From assembly GCA_011317545.1 (NCBI GenBank), contig WUJK01000010.1:1674001-1738000 (forward strand): a stretch of 64,000 nt of DNA, written 5' to 3'. Under the pieces are notes generated by a model that saw only the letters and a program-made list of their open reading frames with translations, did no database searches and had not been told where the DNA came from. Of the stretch, positions 35,829 to 46,463 are shown in pieces. Made by a program: the position numbers and the translations under genes. The stretch is from Coniella vitis. Taxonomy: Eukaryota; Ascomycota; Sordariomycetes; Diaporthales; Schizoparmaceae. Position 1 is the first letter of the stretch. Each line of letters begins with the position of its first letter.

Positions 35829-36861
35829 CTTATCTGTATCAAGTTTCTCATTCCAGTCTTTTGTCATTCAAGAGATTTAGGATTAAGCGCCATAAATCCT
35901 GTGATCTTCCAGGACCGTGCCTTGTCATTTTGAGAATTTGTATGCGTGCAGTTTGGTGCCTGTCAACTTTGCCTCGCTAGATTTGTTTGTGTCCCGGAAT
36001 TGGAGAATCCCGTCGATGAAAAACGATCACCAAGTGCGCTTCAACACGACGGAGCGTTGGCTCTTGCCGATCTAGCCACGACGGACATCGATAACGTATC
36101 ACGTGTGGTCAACGAGCCTTCCAGCAGTGCTTCATATGGATTGGCCCATGACAACTAATATATAGAAGAACCCAGTGAAAATTCTGTGAGCGGAGTCAGC
36201 CAATCATGTCGAACATCCGCTGCGTCTATCTAGTACAGTAGTTGATATGTGCTTTTGCTAGGTGGGTTATAGCCTAATAGTCCACTTATACTAAGGCCTG
36301 AAACAAGAGGCCTCCACTTGAAAGCTAGAGGAAGAATGCTAACCTAACGCCTCCGGGGATTTAATAGTAACTAAGGGTGTAAATGTGTGTATGTGTATAT
36401 GGGGGCCGGCCGGCAAACCAGCCTGTTAACTCAGCGGACCCCCGAAATAGGTACCTGACCCTAACCCTTTCAACGTCAATCTATCCTTTCACGGAAAATC
36501 TCGACCTGAATCTTTAGACTCTTGGCCTCTTTTCACGTTTCCCCAAGTCAACTGTTCAAGACTAGCCAGGCTGGGAGGGGAGGTGGTGTTGGATCACAGA
36601 TCATCTCTGCCTTTTGTCACTTTTATCTTTTCATCTGCTGTAGTGCAAGGCTTGTGCTCTTTGGCAACGTACTCACGAGGCGGCAAAAGCCCCTAGTTCT
36701 TAAGCCGATAGACTAAACCGCAGAGCAATGGAATGCTCCTCAACCAGAAGCAAACCTCTTTTGAGATTTTCATAGACCCTCAGCGCATCTGAAAACCGTT
36801 CCTTACTTTTTTTCTTCCCTCACCACGCAGACAGCACAACTTACAGGCATTCAAGTCAATA
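35829..36861. other. 1-kb intergenic spacer
   Basis: AT-richer than flanking genes, with a short TGTGTATGTGTAT stretch near 36383. It includes the 3' end of the dioxygenase and the promoter of the next gene. No gene is supported. Confidence 0.5.
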
Positions 36862-37950
36862 ATGTCTCAACCACAAACGGAGCGTGAGATGGACCCGTTC
36901 CCGGAATGTTTGACAGTCATTCTCACCACTTCGCCGACTCCCTCATCTCCATCGACCGAGCTTGTGGACACCATCCTCGATTCCTTTCGCGAGCACTGCC
37001 CGGTTCTCCTACAGTGTAGGATCATTGTGGTCTTCGATACCTACGACAAAGTGGGACCAGCTAACCGCTTGAAAAAGGGCCATGTGACAGAAGAAGGCGC
37101 CGCCAACTTTCCTTTGTACGTGGCGAGCGTGAAGCAAGTCATCCTGCGAGACTTTGCGGGCATCCACGCATCGCGCGATGTGCCAGCAATGACAGTCGAG
37201 ATGGCCAAAGCCGAGTACGGGTCCTGGGGCACGCCCGCCAACCCCAACGCCACACCCTACGAAATCCACAGCACGCCCGACCGACGCATCACCTTCATCG
37301 AGCCCGTCGAGCGACTGGGCTTTGGTTTAGGGGTGCGGTCCGCACTGCGATTTGTCCAGACTCCTTATGTTTGGGTCCAGCAGCACGATTGGAAGCTGGA
37401 CGCGCACATCCCCGTTGAGCGCATCGTGGACGTCATGAAGACTTCCAAGGGTGATGTCGAGGTGCCCGTCAAGTACGTGTGCCTGCCATCCATACGCATG
37501 CTGGGCTACGCCGAGTCTGAGCACGTCACGCGCTACCCGGCATTGCGACAGCTCACCAAAGCCCTCAAGCGCGACTTTGCACCCCTGTCTGCGGCCTCTT
37601 CAGTTGTCGAGGAGGCAGACACGCCCAACATCCCCCTGACGCCCCTCTTCTTTTGGCACGACAAGACGCATATTGCCTCTACGGCACATTACCTTGAGCG
37701 GGTGTTCCCTTCGCGTCTGGCCATGCCTCGTGGCGCTTTTATTGAGGATCACATTGGCCAACGCGCGCGTAACCAGATGAAGCTGGGCGAGTGGACTCGG
37801 TGGGCCTGCTGGCTTTATTACCCTGATAATGGCAGAAAGCAGTGTCTGAAGCACCTCCATGGTCGTACATGGCGGGGCACAGAAGCAGAGAGGAAGAAGA
37901 TCGAGGCATTTAGAATACAGAACGGAACACTGCCAGAGGTACTGAGTTAG
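36862..37950 (+). CDS. conserved-looking fungal protein, possibly a GT-A-type glycosyltransferase
   Basis: Single exon of 362 residues without signal peptide or membrane segment. The N-terminal layout LTVILTTSPTPSSPSTEL, then a helix, then CRIIVVFDTYDKV resembles the first strands of a GT-A glycosyltransferase of the GT2 type. A central FVQTPYVWVQQHDWKLD sits where such enzymes carry a DxD-like acidic pair, and a later PRGAFIEDHIGQ plus HDKTHIAS could contribute further catalytic residues. I cannot name a homologue, so glycosyltransferase activity is inference from this pattern only. Codon use matches its neighbours. The likely start is the first ATG after an in-frame stop. It lies 1 kb downstream of the dioxygenase on the same strand. 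Confidence 0.7.
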   Translation: MSQPQTEREMDPFPECLTVILTTSPTPSSPSTELVDTILDSFREHCPVLLQCRIIVVFDTYDKVGPANRLKKGHVTEEGAANFPLYVASVKQVILRDFAGIHASRDVPAMTVEMAKAEYGSWGTPANPNATPYEIHSTPDRRITFIEPVERLGFGLGVRSALRFVQTPYVWVQQHDWKLDAHIPVERIVDVMKTSKGDVEVPVKYVCLPSIRMLGYAESEHVTRYPALRQLTKALKRDFAPLSAASSVVEEADTPNIPLTPLFFWHDKTHIASTAHYLERVFPSRLAMPRGAFIEDHIGQRARNQMKLGEWTRWACWLYYPDNGRKQCLKHLHGRTWRGTEAERKKIEAFRIQNGTLPEVLS

Positions 37951-38420
37951 AATCGAGAGTAGAGGGAGAGAAGACGGAGGACTAGAGCAGCAGCAACGCA
38001 TTTGCTAAACCCCGTGAGTTAGGTTGTCTTGTGTAAAGATGATTTCGTTCTACGTGTTCCTCTACAGTTATGGGCTGGTAATATTAATATCTTGTGAAGC
38101 TGATTTCTGCAACAGACTCACTCTATCCTTGACAAGCTCTGGATTTACCTGCAACAGGAGCAAGTTGTTACCCGAGTGATTTCTTTCCTGTCAACAGGAA
38201 CGTCGACCTGTGCACCCCGACATAATTATGCTTGTGCTTCGACCCATGCTGCTGCCTGCTTCCCACCCCTCTCCTTCCACTCGACCGCTGCATCCAACCG
38301 ACGTTTGTCTTGTTTGGTTAAATCCCCCTCTTTTATCCTCAAGCCTTCACGTCCTGTCAAGGAGTCTCCACAACAACAAAGAAACCTCTTTGTCCAAATC
38401 TCATCTTCTGCATTGTAACC
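37951..38420. other. intergenic spacer upstream of the second BTB gene
   Basis: About 470 bases holding the 3' flank of the preceding gene and a pyrimidine-rich promoter stretch at about 38260-38420. No gene is supported. Confidence 0.5.
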
Positions 38421-39364
38421 ATGGATGCCTCCTTGGCTGTAGCCATGCCTGTCCATTCCCCAGATGATGTCGGTGTTAGCAACGACATCACTATCTCGCT
38501 CTTCTCTAGCAGCTACGATGCCACATTTGCCAGCATGTAAGTTTCAAGCGTCACCATTATTGAATCTGGTCATGACACCTAACCGATATTGATCTCATCT
38601 AGGCTTCTGTCCGAAGCTTTCCTCTCGGACATACAAGTCCGATTCCGTGACCGCATCTGGCACTGCCACCGTGTGATCCTGGCCCTTCGCAGCAAGTGGT
38701 TTAGACGATGCATCGAAATCGATCCTATAAGTAAGAGTGCTGGATTCTTCCTCTGAGAGCTATGAATACGCCCGGTGTAACTAAAACTAATCTGGAATCG
38801 CGGCTTGACAGGATGCGAGCTACATCAGCCTCGATCTGCCATGGATTTGCAAAGAAGAGGTTGCTGCCGCTGTCCTCCAGTTTTTGTACACAGGAAGTAT
38901 GTATATCCACTGCATATATTTTGGCAACCCCGCCCAGTCTTTAGGTCAAATATAACGCTAATAGTCTGCAAGGTTTCAACCTGCGAGAGGCATATGGTCC
39001 AGTCTCGCGCCTGTCGTCTCTTGTGTCCCTCTGGATCGACACCGATTATTTCGAAATCATGGCTCTGCAGGACAAGGCAAAGGAGCTGACGAAATTAGCG
39101 GCCACTGAATTCCTTACCACCTACGAGACATTCCTCAACAACAACGATCTGGGAAACTTTCCTCGAGACTTGGTCCAAGATTTTGTCTCCGGCCTTATGC
39201 GGCTCTCTTCCGAGTCCCTGCACCAGCCCGTCTACGATGAAGCCATGGCCATTCTTCTTCCTGTGGCAGTCTTGTCTCTGCGGGTCTTGTGCACCAACAG
39301 CGGTTTTCGATTGCTTCTTCAGACGACTAGCGTGGCCGAGCTGATTGCTACATATGAAGGCTGA
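38421..39364 (+). pseudogene. BTB/POZ-domain gene with a reading-frame break at one splice junction
   Basis: Exons by homology pattern: 38421-38536, 38603-38730, 38812-38896 and 38973-39364. The protein parts are clear: MDASLAVAMPVHSPDDVGVS, then a BTB fold LLSEAFLSDIQVRFRDRIWH-CHRVILALRSKWFRR, then DASYISLDLPWICKEEVAAA-VLQFLYTGS, then FNLREAYGPVSRLSSLVSLW-IDTDYFEI and a helical C-terminus ending ELIATYEG. Junctions 1-2 and 3-4 keep frame. The only GTAAGA donor at 38731 leaves one extra base relative to the acceptor at 38811, so exons 2 and 3 do not join in frame. Either a one-base indel has inactivated the gene or an unusual splice site is used. It shares the C-terminal LSLRVLC motif with the neighbouring BTB gene, suggesting local duplication. 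Confidence 0.6.
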
Positions 39365-40466
39365 GTCTTGGGACACGTCCCTATAAAATAGACTTGAAAA
39401 GAAGATGAGGACCTATAGATATCAACAATACTAGTTATGTACACGACGCTGAGTCTGGTCGGAAGAAATGGAGTAGAGCATCTTGTATGGAAAGAGCAAC
39501 ATTATAGGGGGAAAAGTCGGTTGACTGGGTCTGAAAAGACAAAATGTCTTCAATTAGCACCTGGCAATTAATGTAATGTTATCATCTTGATACCACTACT
39601 CTCCTGAACTGGTGAAGTCGTTTAATATCGTTGCAAGCATGCTATCGTTCACCTTGTTCTATACCCAGTCGCAAAACCTCAGTTTCCAGATGCCTAGATC
39701 TTGTACTGGTACGTGCTTATTATTTCACAATCTTCGATCTATCTGTGGCCTGGCCATAAATTTTATCCTATATATAGCGGGAACGGCCTTTTTTCTTACT
39801 GAAAAGATGTGATCACTTGTGTTCGTCTTGCTATTTCGCTCATTCTCTCGTCGTATACATGTGCCAATCTAAGAGACGCAACGGCTGTTGTGTTGATGAA
39901 TCCCATAAGAGCTATGAACGGCGTGGTACAATACGAAGCTGCTGCTCTTGAAGATGTTGCATGATGATCTAATACAGAAGGACTTGATGCAAAGTAACAG
40001 TAGGCAGGCGCCAGTCAATCCAAGCAGTCGCTGCTTCCTTACGTGCTTGGTAGGCAATGTTGTGGCTGATGGCAGTGGATAACAGGCAGCCGCTAGCCAG
40101 CCAGTCACCACTGACCAGTCATCATTCATCTAATGATAAGAGCCACTACTTCTAGCTACAGTTTCGAGGTGACTTGGCTTTCTTACCCAGCACTCAGCCC
40201 TCTCGCAACCTTCTCACTGGGTCACCGTCGTCAGCACACGAAGTACCATCCAGCAGGTCAGTTCGCAGATCACATGCAACCAAGGTATATTGCTTGATGC
40301 CGACCCTCAAATCACCTTGCTCATTGTTAGCCAGCCTATTAATACGCGGCCTTAGTCCTCGTTCTTTCCAGCTGCCAACACGCTTCGCATTCAAGTCACG
40401 ATATCTCGAGTGCTGCTACAGCACAACTCCTGCTTATCATTGGACTGCCTATTGGTACTCGCAAAA
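39365..40466. other. 1.1-kb spacer between the two tandem BTB genes
   Basis: AT-rich with many stops in every frame. It separates the two similarly oriented BTB genes. No gene is supported. Confidence 0.5.
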
Positions 40467-41415
40467 ATGGCGGAGTATTACGATGGCAGTAATGATATCG
40501 AGCTTGAAAGTCATGACGTGAGCCAGGAAGGTGCTACCATCATTACGTATGTTCAGCCTTGGAATTGGGGCCGGGATTTGTGACTCATGGAGCATGGACT
40601 GCCTTCTAACGGATCTATTCAGTCTTTTCGAAAATGGTACTTTCTCAGACCTCACGATTCAGTGTGGTGACCGGATTTGGACTTGCCACGCCATCATTCT
40701 CGCTGCCCGTAGCGGATTCTTCAGAGATGCGCTGATGGCAAGCCAAGATGTAGGTTATATAATTCCCATTTCAAGACACGAGTTATGCGTCTATCTGAAA
40801 CATGCGTCTTTAAAGGCTCCAGCCCGTTCTTCAAAGCCCTCCGCAAAGATTGAGATCACTCACTTGACGGAAAACGAAGTTGACATCGCGATTCACCTTT
40901 TGTACGCGAACAGTGGTAAGTAACTCTCAAGATATTAGCCCCTTGAGCCCAATAATCATGCGCCTGACTTTTCAAGTGCGTCGCTCATCCAGGAATTGTT
41001 AGATTCCATTAACCTTCAGGAGAGATACGGTGAAGAGTCACGGATTCGCAGTGGTATTCGAGTCTGGGAAATTGGCGCCAAATTGAGAGCCAACATTATC
41101 ATGGAGGTCGCAGAAGACGACCTGTCTTATGCAATGGAGGACTGCACCGCGGCATATAAGGAATGTGTGGCTGCGAAGCCGATGACGGCCAAGATGCGCA
41201 GGATTCAAAAAGTTCTCTTGGACCATTTGATAGACGGACTCGAGGCACTGTACTCTGGTCGAGAGGACGACTTCTTTGATTTTTATCGCAATCACCGTGT
41301 CATCTCTGATTTTCAAGCGTGTACATCACTGGCATTGAGGACGCTTTGCCGCGATCAAAGGTTTCAAAATCTACTCTGCAACTCACGGCATCTCGGCAAA
41401 TACCTCACTGTTTGA
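40467..41415 (+). CDS. BTB/POZ-domain protein
   Basis: Three exons, 40467-40546, 40623-40919 and 40977-41415, give 271 residues in frame. A 27-residue acidic tail precedes the BTB core LFENGTFSDLTIQCGDRIWT-CHAIILAARSGFFRDALM. The segment after MASQD, 66 bases from a GTAGGT to TTTAAAG, could be a further intron or be translated; both keep frame. HLTENEVDIAIHLLYANSG corresponds to the end of the BTB domain. The C-terminus (SLIQELLDSI, VWEIGAKLRAN, then LALRTLCRDQRFQNLL) resembles the helical tail of the neighbouring BTB gene. Fungal BTB-only proteins of this size are usually uncharacterised; a scaffold or cullin-adaptor role is inference. The third exon uses a GTAACT donor, less common than GTAAGT three bases upstream, which would break frame. 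Confidence 0.72.
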
Positions 41416-43024
41416 GCATATTTTCGGAGGGCCGTGTCGCTCAGGTCTGACCACGCCCTCAAGGAGGGCATATCAAGATCGACAAAGCTGGAGACGAGGA
41501 TAGCTGAATTGCCATGGGTAGGTAGAGCTTGCGTTCCATGGCTGGAAAGGGAATACGGACTGTTTACTGTCGGGCCACCGTTTGGTCCCGAGAAGGCACA
41601 ACATCTTCGAGAATCATTTATGTCTTGCTAGTTTTCTAGAATGTTTTTCTTTCCTTTCGCTTACACGGTTTTGGGGGCCAAGTCTTATCTCTTCAGACAG
41701 CCACTCTCGCTCGAGTCAAACGATTCAATTCAGGCACAAATTCTTTTACAACATCTATGACCTGCATCTTGATAACCAAAGGATCTTAGAGTCCAAGGAA
41801 CTGATGATTAGACAAGTCATCAGTCTCCTTGTCCAGATTCAAAATAAATCCTCCTCGTGGTACCGTGGCAAGGCAAGGAGTGAGAAATCCAAGATATGTG
41901 GTGATCATTGATCAAGGTGCTACATGAATGATTGGATAGAGCCACCTTGGTGCTTCTAAAATCCTCTGACTGTATTGATCCCAGAAAGCAAAGTTGGATA
42001 TGCTTCCGAATATCGAGAGGGTCCTTGCATAGCCTAGGATATGAATGGGATATTCTTCAGCGAATACAAACGAGCAATTCACTTTGTTCATATTCATACC
42101 CGAGTAGCCACCTAGGGACAAGGCCATAAACACCACAGCAAGTGACCTAAACTTGAACATTCCAGATTTACATCCATATATCGATGACTTGACCAAAGAA
42201 GTCATGCAAGATTTCCGGCAGCAATTTGATATACCAAGTGAACACTATCTACATTCAGTATGTGGCATGGTAGAGGAAATGTCTGCTTGCTTATTATAGA
42301 GTGCGATTCTGAATGGGTGTTGACTTGGCAGACCTCACTCCCTGACGTGTTTTTGTATCTTTGATGTGCGCATTCACTCGTTCTCGGCCGATACGAACAT
42401 TGAAGTGAACAGTCTATTTGCCTATACGATATGTTGAACAGACACATCATCCATTATATTTGCATTTTAGATGAATTTATGAAAGCTGTAACCAGCGTGC
42501 GAAAGTTCCACCCTGGCTAGCGAGAGTTCACAGTACACTCTTGATATATGAACATAGCTTGTATTCATACATCTTGACCTATAGGTCTAGGGGAAGCTAG
42601 ACCTGTTTCTGATGTTCAGCCCCTCTCTGGATTTAGAGTCGACAGCGATGATAGGAGACATCTGACAGGAGACATCTGACGTACAAAGAGCTTGACTTCA
42701 GCCTCAAGAGGGTTTGGAAATCACCTCGTGGTTTGCAATCACAAAAGGCAACAGTATCAACTGACTTGTTCCATTGTAGATACGTAGGCAACCACGTTAA
42801 CTCTCCAAAGGACAAGGAGAACATGTCTGGAGCTCACCGACTTCTTGAAGATTCTTGAGTGCAAGGTGTGGTACATCGATACTTGGAACATCGATCCCGG
42901 CAGTGGACCCTCCTCGTTTCCCCCTTCTTCCTTTCTTTCCTTACAGAGCTGAACGTCAGATGCAGCCCTCTCAACTGTGCATGACCATAGTATTTCCTTT
43001 CTCAACAACACGACTCAGAAGGAA
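41416..43024. other. 1.6-kb gene-free stretch after the BTB pair
   Basis: A 65-codon open stretch at 41434-41631 has no start context or recognisable motif. The rest is AT-rich with stops. It may include remains of older duplicated sequence but I see no homology to the BTB genes. Confidence 0.5.
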
Positions 43025-44152
43025 ATGGCCAACCTGATGCGCCATCCCTCCAGCAACCCCAAGATGAGGGATGTTGACGGGAGCCTTGTAAGCACAACCC
43101 CATCTCTCAAGTTCCTCTCTTTTCTTTTCTTAAGCGAACCTCCTCTCAAACTGAACCCAAACCAGCAGCCTCCTTCCAACATTCTCACCATCGAAGCAGA
43201 TGCTGAAGTGGACAACGAAAGCCCCCGTGACATTCCCACGGACGACTCCGACGAGCGAAGCATGGCACTCGCACCCGAAGCACAGCAGCAACAGCAGCGC
43301 CAACAGCAACAGCAACCGCCACCGCCACCAGCTTCTTTCTCCTCGGCCGAGATGATCATCCAGCTCGTCCCCAAGGCCCAAGCCCTCCCCATGGACCCCT
43401 TGCTCCAACCACCGCCCAAGAAGCTCCGCCTCCATGGCGCCATCCTCATATCCCTGGGCCACCTGTACCCCTCGGCCACTCTGCAGGTCCAGCAGCTCCG
43501 CAGCGGCGCGTCCGCCAGCAACGAGTTTGCCATCACAGGCGGCGCCCTCTACCAGCTCCGCGACCTCATCAACAAGGACCTGCACACGCTCTACCGCGTG
43601 GCGATGCTGCGCTGCGACGCGCCGCACGAATCGTACCTGGGCTGGTGCCGCGAGAGCTTTGGGAGCAAGTCGCCGTTCACGCCGGATAACTTTTGCCATT
43701 TGCTTGACTTTGGCGGCTGCATGGTGGGCAGGTTGATGATGTTTACCGTGTTTTTGGATGAGCCGAATTTGCATGGATGGTATGTTGAACTCTTTTCTCT
43801 TTTCTCTCATTCCTTTTTCCCTTTTTACTTTTATGTTTTGTACATTTCATTGTTTATTATTTAAATGCTCGATGAACGAGAGTTTGTCCAATCTCTCTTG
43901 ACTCTCGTCCTCTGACCACATTTCGAAAAACACAGGTGTGTAGCTCGGCAGAAACCCGGCAAAGACTACACCCTCCAAGAATGCATGACCATCCTCCGGG
44001 TCCCCACGATTGTTTGGCCGCGCATCACAGCCTTCGGCAGCAAGTCTTGGGTCAATGGCACCGCGATCCCGCAGGTCTGGGTGGGCAAGGAGCTGAGCCT
44101 GGTAAATGTCAAGGGCAAGATTCGGAACATCATGCGCACGGATGAGCGGTGA
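43025..44152 (+). CDS. uncharacterised protein with Gln/Pro-rich N-terminal region
   Basis: Two exons, 43025-43779 and 43936-44152, give 323 residues; an in-frame ATG at 42977 would add 16. I do not recognise a family. Residues about 80-100 contain polyglutamine and polyproline from CAG/CAA and CCG/CCA repeats. The remaining two thirds look globular and well conserved in style: LRLHGAILISLGHLYPSATL, ALYQLRDLINKDLHTLYRVA, ESYLGWCRESFG, FCHLLDFGGCMVGRLMMFTV, then after the intron CVARQKPGKDYTLQECMTIL. It has no signal peptide and no obvious membrane segment. The intron keeps frame across a Trp codon (TG-G). A 47-base stretch at 43088-43134 has intron-like ends, but removing it would break frame. 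Confidence 0.7.
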
Positions 44153-44610
44153 TGGGGATGCTCAAGCCGTGGAGGGAAGTGCAAACCGAATGGGCAAAAG
44201 TAGTGGGTGAGGAAATGGCTTGAGGCCACGTTCATGGCCTGTATGGCTTTTTTCTCTTCTCTTTCTTTTCTTTTCTGTTTGCTTGGGTGGTGGTGATAGC
44301 GCTGTACTACACGACGCAATCTGGGCATTGGGAAACGGTATGATGAATTAGGGGCGCACATTGTGTTACAGTCATGACGACTTTCACTGAGGCCAATGTC
44401 ATGGGACAGTAATTGACACTCAAAGGCACTTTCGGACAGAACCAGAATGGACTGACTTGTTGCACGCCAAAACTTGGGCGCCAAATATCAGAAGACGGTC
44501 ACGCTGAAAAATGAATCCAGGGTGACCAGAGAGTAAATGACATCGTATATGCTTGTGACTCTAGAGAAGGGTTTTATACATATATATTTTCAACATCCTG
44601 AAATGCAACA
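44153..44610. other. convergent 3' spacer
   Basis: About 460 bases between convergent stop codons of the Q/P-rich orphan and the Mtf2-like gene. Contains AT-rich sequence near 44570-44600 suited to termination. No gene is supported. Confidence 0.5.
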
Positions 44611-46095
44611 CTAGAATGATAGACCCATCTTCCTCTCCTGGATGCTCCTGTCAATGCTCACAACCCAGTGGCGCAACCGGGTACCCAGGACAGGCTCGTA
44701 TTCAGGCATTTTCATCAGTCTCTGGGCAAATTTACCCTGTTCGCCACTCTCAGCAAACCGAAACGCCACCTCCATCTGGTGCACTACCGACATGGTTGTC
44801 TCGTCCGTGTATAGACCCGTGTGTTTCATCTCCTCGAGCAGGCCCAGCACGCCCTGCGCATCACCGTAGCGTTGCCACAGGTGTACCAGCATCCTGTTGT
44901 AAAACGTCGTGCTGACACCAAGGACATATGACAACAGACCGAGCGATTTGACGCGGGGCAGCAAGTGGGCAACAAATGGCGACGGACGGCAAAACTTGGA
45001 GTCGAGGAGCTCGAGGCTGTCGTAAAGAAGTTGAGGGTAGATTGGGCCGTACGTCTCAATGTCGAGAATACGGGCGCTAAGGTCTGCATTTGGCTGTGGT
45101 GTGTCGCTTGTTGTGGCCTCGGCCGACACTTCTGCGATGCCCATGCGGTGGACGAGCGAAAAGACTTCACGTTCAACCACGTCCCAGAGCTCAAAGTCGT
45201 CGCTCGCTGCCTCCATGAGGCCTAAGATGCGCTGCCTTTCCTCCCGGCGCTTTGCTTCCACCTCAATGCTCTTGGAGAAAGAATCTGGACTCGGCTGGGC
45301 TTGGACTGCCTCGACCGGGTCGGCATCGTCTGCGAGTTCCGAGTCTGGAGCGATGCCGAGCGTTTCTTGCTCTCCATTTTCTTTTTGCAGGGTTATGTTT
45401 TGCGTGCTCGGATCAAGCAGCCCAAATGCCGCTCTCGCGGCTTGTCGCAGAGTTGGAGGGAAGTGAAGCAAGGCCTTTTCGCGCTCGGCAGCTGAGTATG
45501 TGGACTGCAGGGGCGAGAGAGGGTCGAGGCCGGAGAGTTTTGGTTCGGATGCGGAATACCTCGTAGCTGCGTCGCCTATGATGGCAGAGACGGTAGACGA
45601 CATGTCCTCTCCGGGGACTTGCTCATCCCCAACTGAGAGCAAGGCCTTGAGAAGGCTGGGCACCTCCTCTGGTTGCGCGACCTTCTTGCTTTCGGTCTTG
45701 AGTGCTGCGGGTTTCCGTCCTTTTTTGGCGATTTCTTTGAAAATCTCTTCGAATGTGACTCGTTCAGTCGGAGTGATGGAGTCCTTTTCATGGCCGAGTC
45801 CGCGCCTGTCTTTTCGGAGGTCTGGTGGGAGTTCGAAGGGAATATCTTCGTTTTCGCGCCGTCGTCCCATCCTGCGCGCCGAGGATGTGTGGAATGCGGA
45901 TCGAAGGATGGCTGCTCGAGAGAACCTGGACAAGGTCCCTGTTTGATACAAGAACGGTGTGAGTGTGGTAGGCATCATGGCAAATGCGGGCTTCGCCAGC
46001 TCGGATGGGTGGGACTGGTAGTGTGCAATGTCAAGCAAGGAGAAGAAATCGCGAGGCCAAAGTTTGCGGCTGCGCTGCAGTCGAAAGGTTCCCAA
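44611..46095 (-). CDS. Mtf2-like mitochondrial protein
   Basis: Single exon of up to 494 codons. The likely real start is one of two adjacent Met codons at 45978/45975, giving MMPTTLTPFLYQTGTLSRFS-RAAILRSAFHTSSARRMG, an arginine-rich presequence with a typical HTSSA cleavage area; the longer start adds a non-targeting 39-residue extension. The middle is low complexity. The C-terminal 200 residues (FELWDVVEREVFSLVHRMG, YGPIYPQLLYDSLELLDSKF, PSPFVAHLLPRVKSLGLLSY, GVLGLLEEMKHTGL) match my memory of the Mtf2 C-terminal domain, a helical-repeat module. Yeast Mtf2/Nam1 links mitochondrial transcription to RNA processing and translation. Matrix location is inferred. It shares a short divergent promoter with the CMR1 gene. 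Confidence 0.8.
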   Translation of the reverse strand: MGTFRLQRSRKLWPRDFFSLLDIAHYQSHPSELAKPAFAMMPTTLTPFLYQTGTLSRFSRAAILRSAFHTSSARRMGRRRENEDIPFELPPDLRKDRRGLGHEKDSITPTERVTFEEIFKEIAKKGRKPAALKTESKKVAQPEEVPSLLKALLSVGDEQVPGEDMSSTVSAIIGDAATRYSASEPKLSGLDPLSPLQSTYSAAEREKALLHFPPTLRQAARAAFGLLDPSTQNITLQKENGEQETLGIAPDSELADDADPVEAVQAQPSPDSFSKSIEVEAKRREERQRILGLMEAASDDFELWDVVEREVFSLVHRMGIAEVSAEATTSDTPQPNADLSARILDIETYGPIYPQLLYDSLELLDSKFCRPSPFVAHLLPRVKSLGLLSYVLGVSTTFYNRMLVHLWQRYGDAQGVLGLLEEMKHTGLYTDETTMSVVHQMEVAFRFAESGEQGKFAQRLMKMPEYEPVLGTRLRHWVVSIDRSIQERKMGLSF

Positions 46096-46463
46096 AGAAA
46101 ATTTGCAGGGATATGGCTTTGTCCTTACGATAAGAGACCCCCCTGCACCTGCTTATCGCGCTGACTCCCCCCCTGGCTGTCTGGACTGCCTAGAATGGCG
46201 GGGCAGGAGCGTGCGAGCGTGTGGCCCTCGCGACGCTCGGCAAATCTAGCAATTGGGCGCGCTAGCCAGTCGACGCGTCGGTGATTAAAGTGCTTTTTTG
46301 CCGTTTTGTCTCTAGGTGACACCGTTTTTTTGGTCCTGGGACTTGTGTTTTTTTTCTTGCTTGTGTGCATTGGCGTGTCTGCCATTGTCCCCAGTTGTCT
46401 AGTTCTTTATTGCTTCACTCATCTCCAGTCACAGCCGTTGGGACCTCCAAAGAGCTACTCAGC
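45979..46463. promoter_or_regulatory. shared divergent promoter of Mtf2-like and CMR1 genes
   Basis: Only about 370-490 bases separate the two start codons (depending on the Mtf2 start). It is GC-rich near the Mtf2 side and T-rich near CMR1, and must hold both promoters. Confidence 0.5.

Noticed and set aside
10324..41415. A secondary-metabolite gene cluster (transporter, FAD oxidoreductase, dioxygenase)
   Set aside because: No PKS, NRPS, terpene cyclase or prenyltransferase backbone is present, and the candidates are spread over 25 kb among unrelated genes.
41434..41631. 65-codon open stretch just after the intact BTB gene
   Set aside because: It lacks a good start context and shows no continuity with the BTB protein, which ends with a clean stop.
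43088..43134. Possible 47-base intron in the Q/P-rich orphan
   Set aside because: Removing it breaks the downstream frame; the read-through version is continuous.
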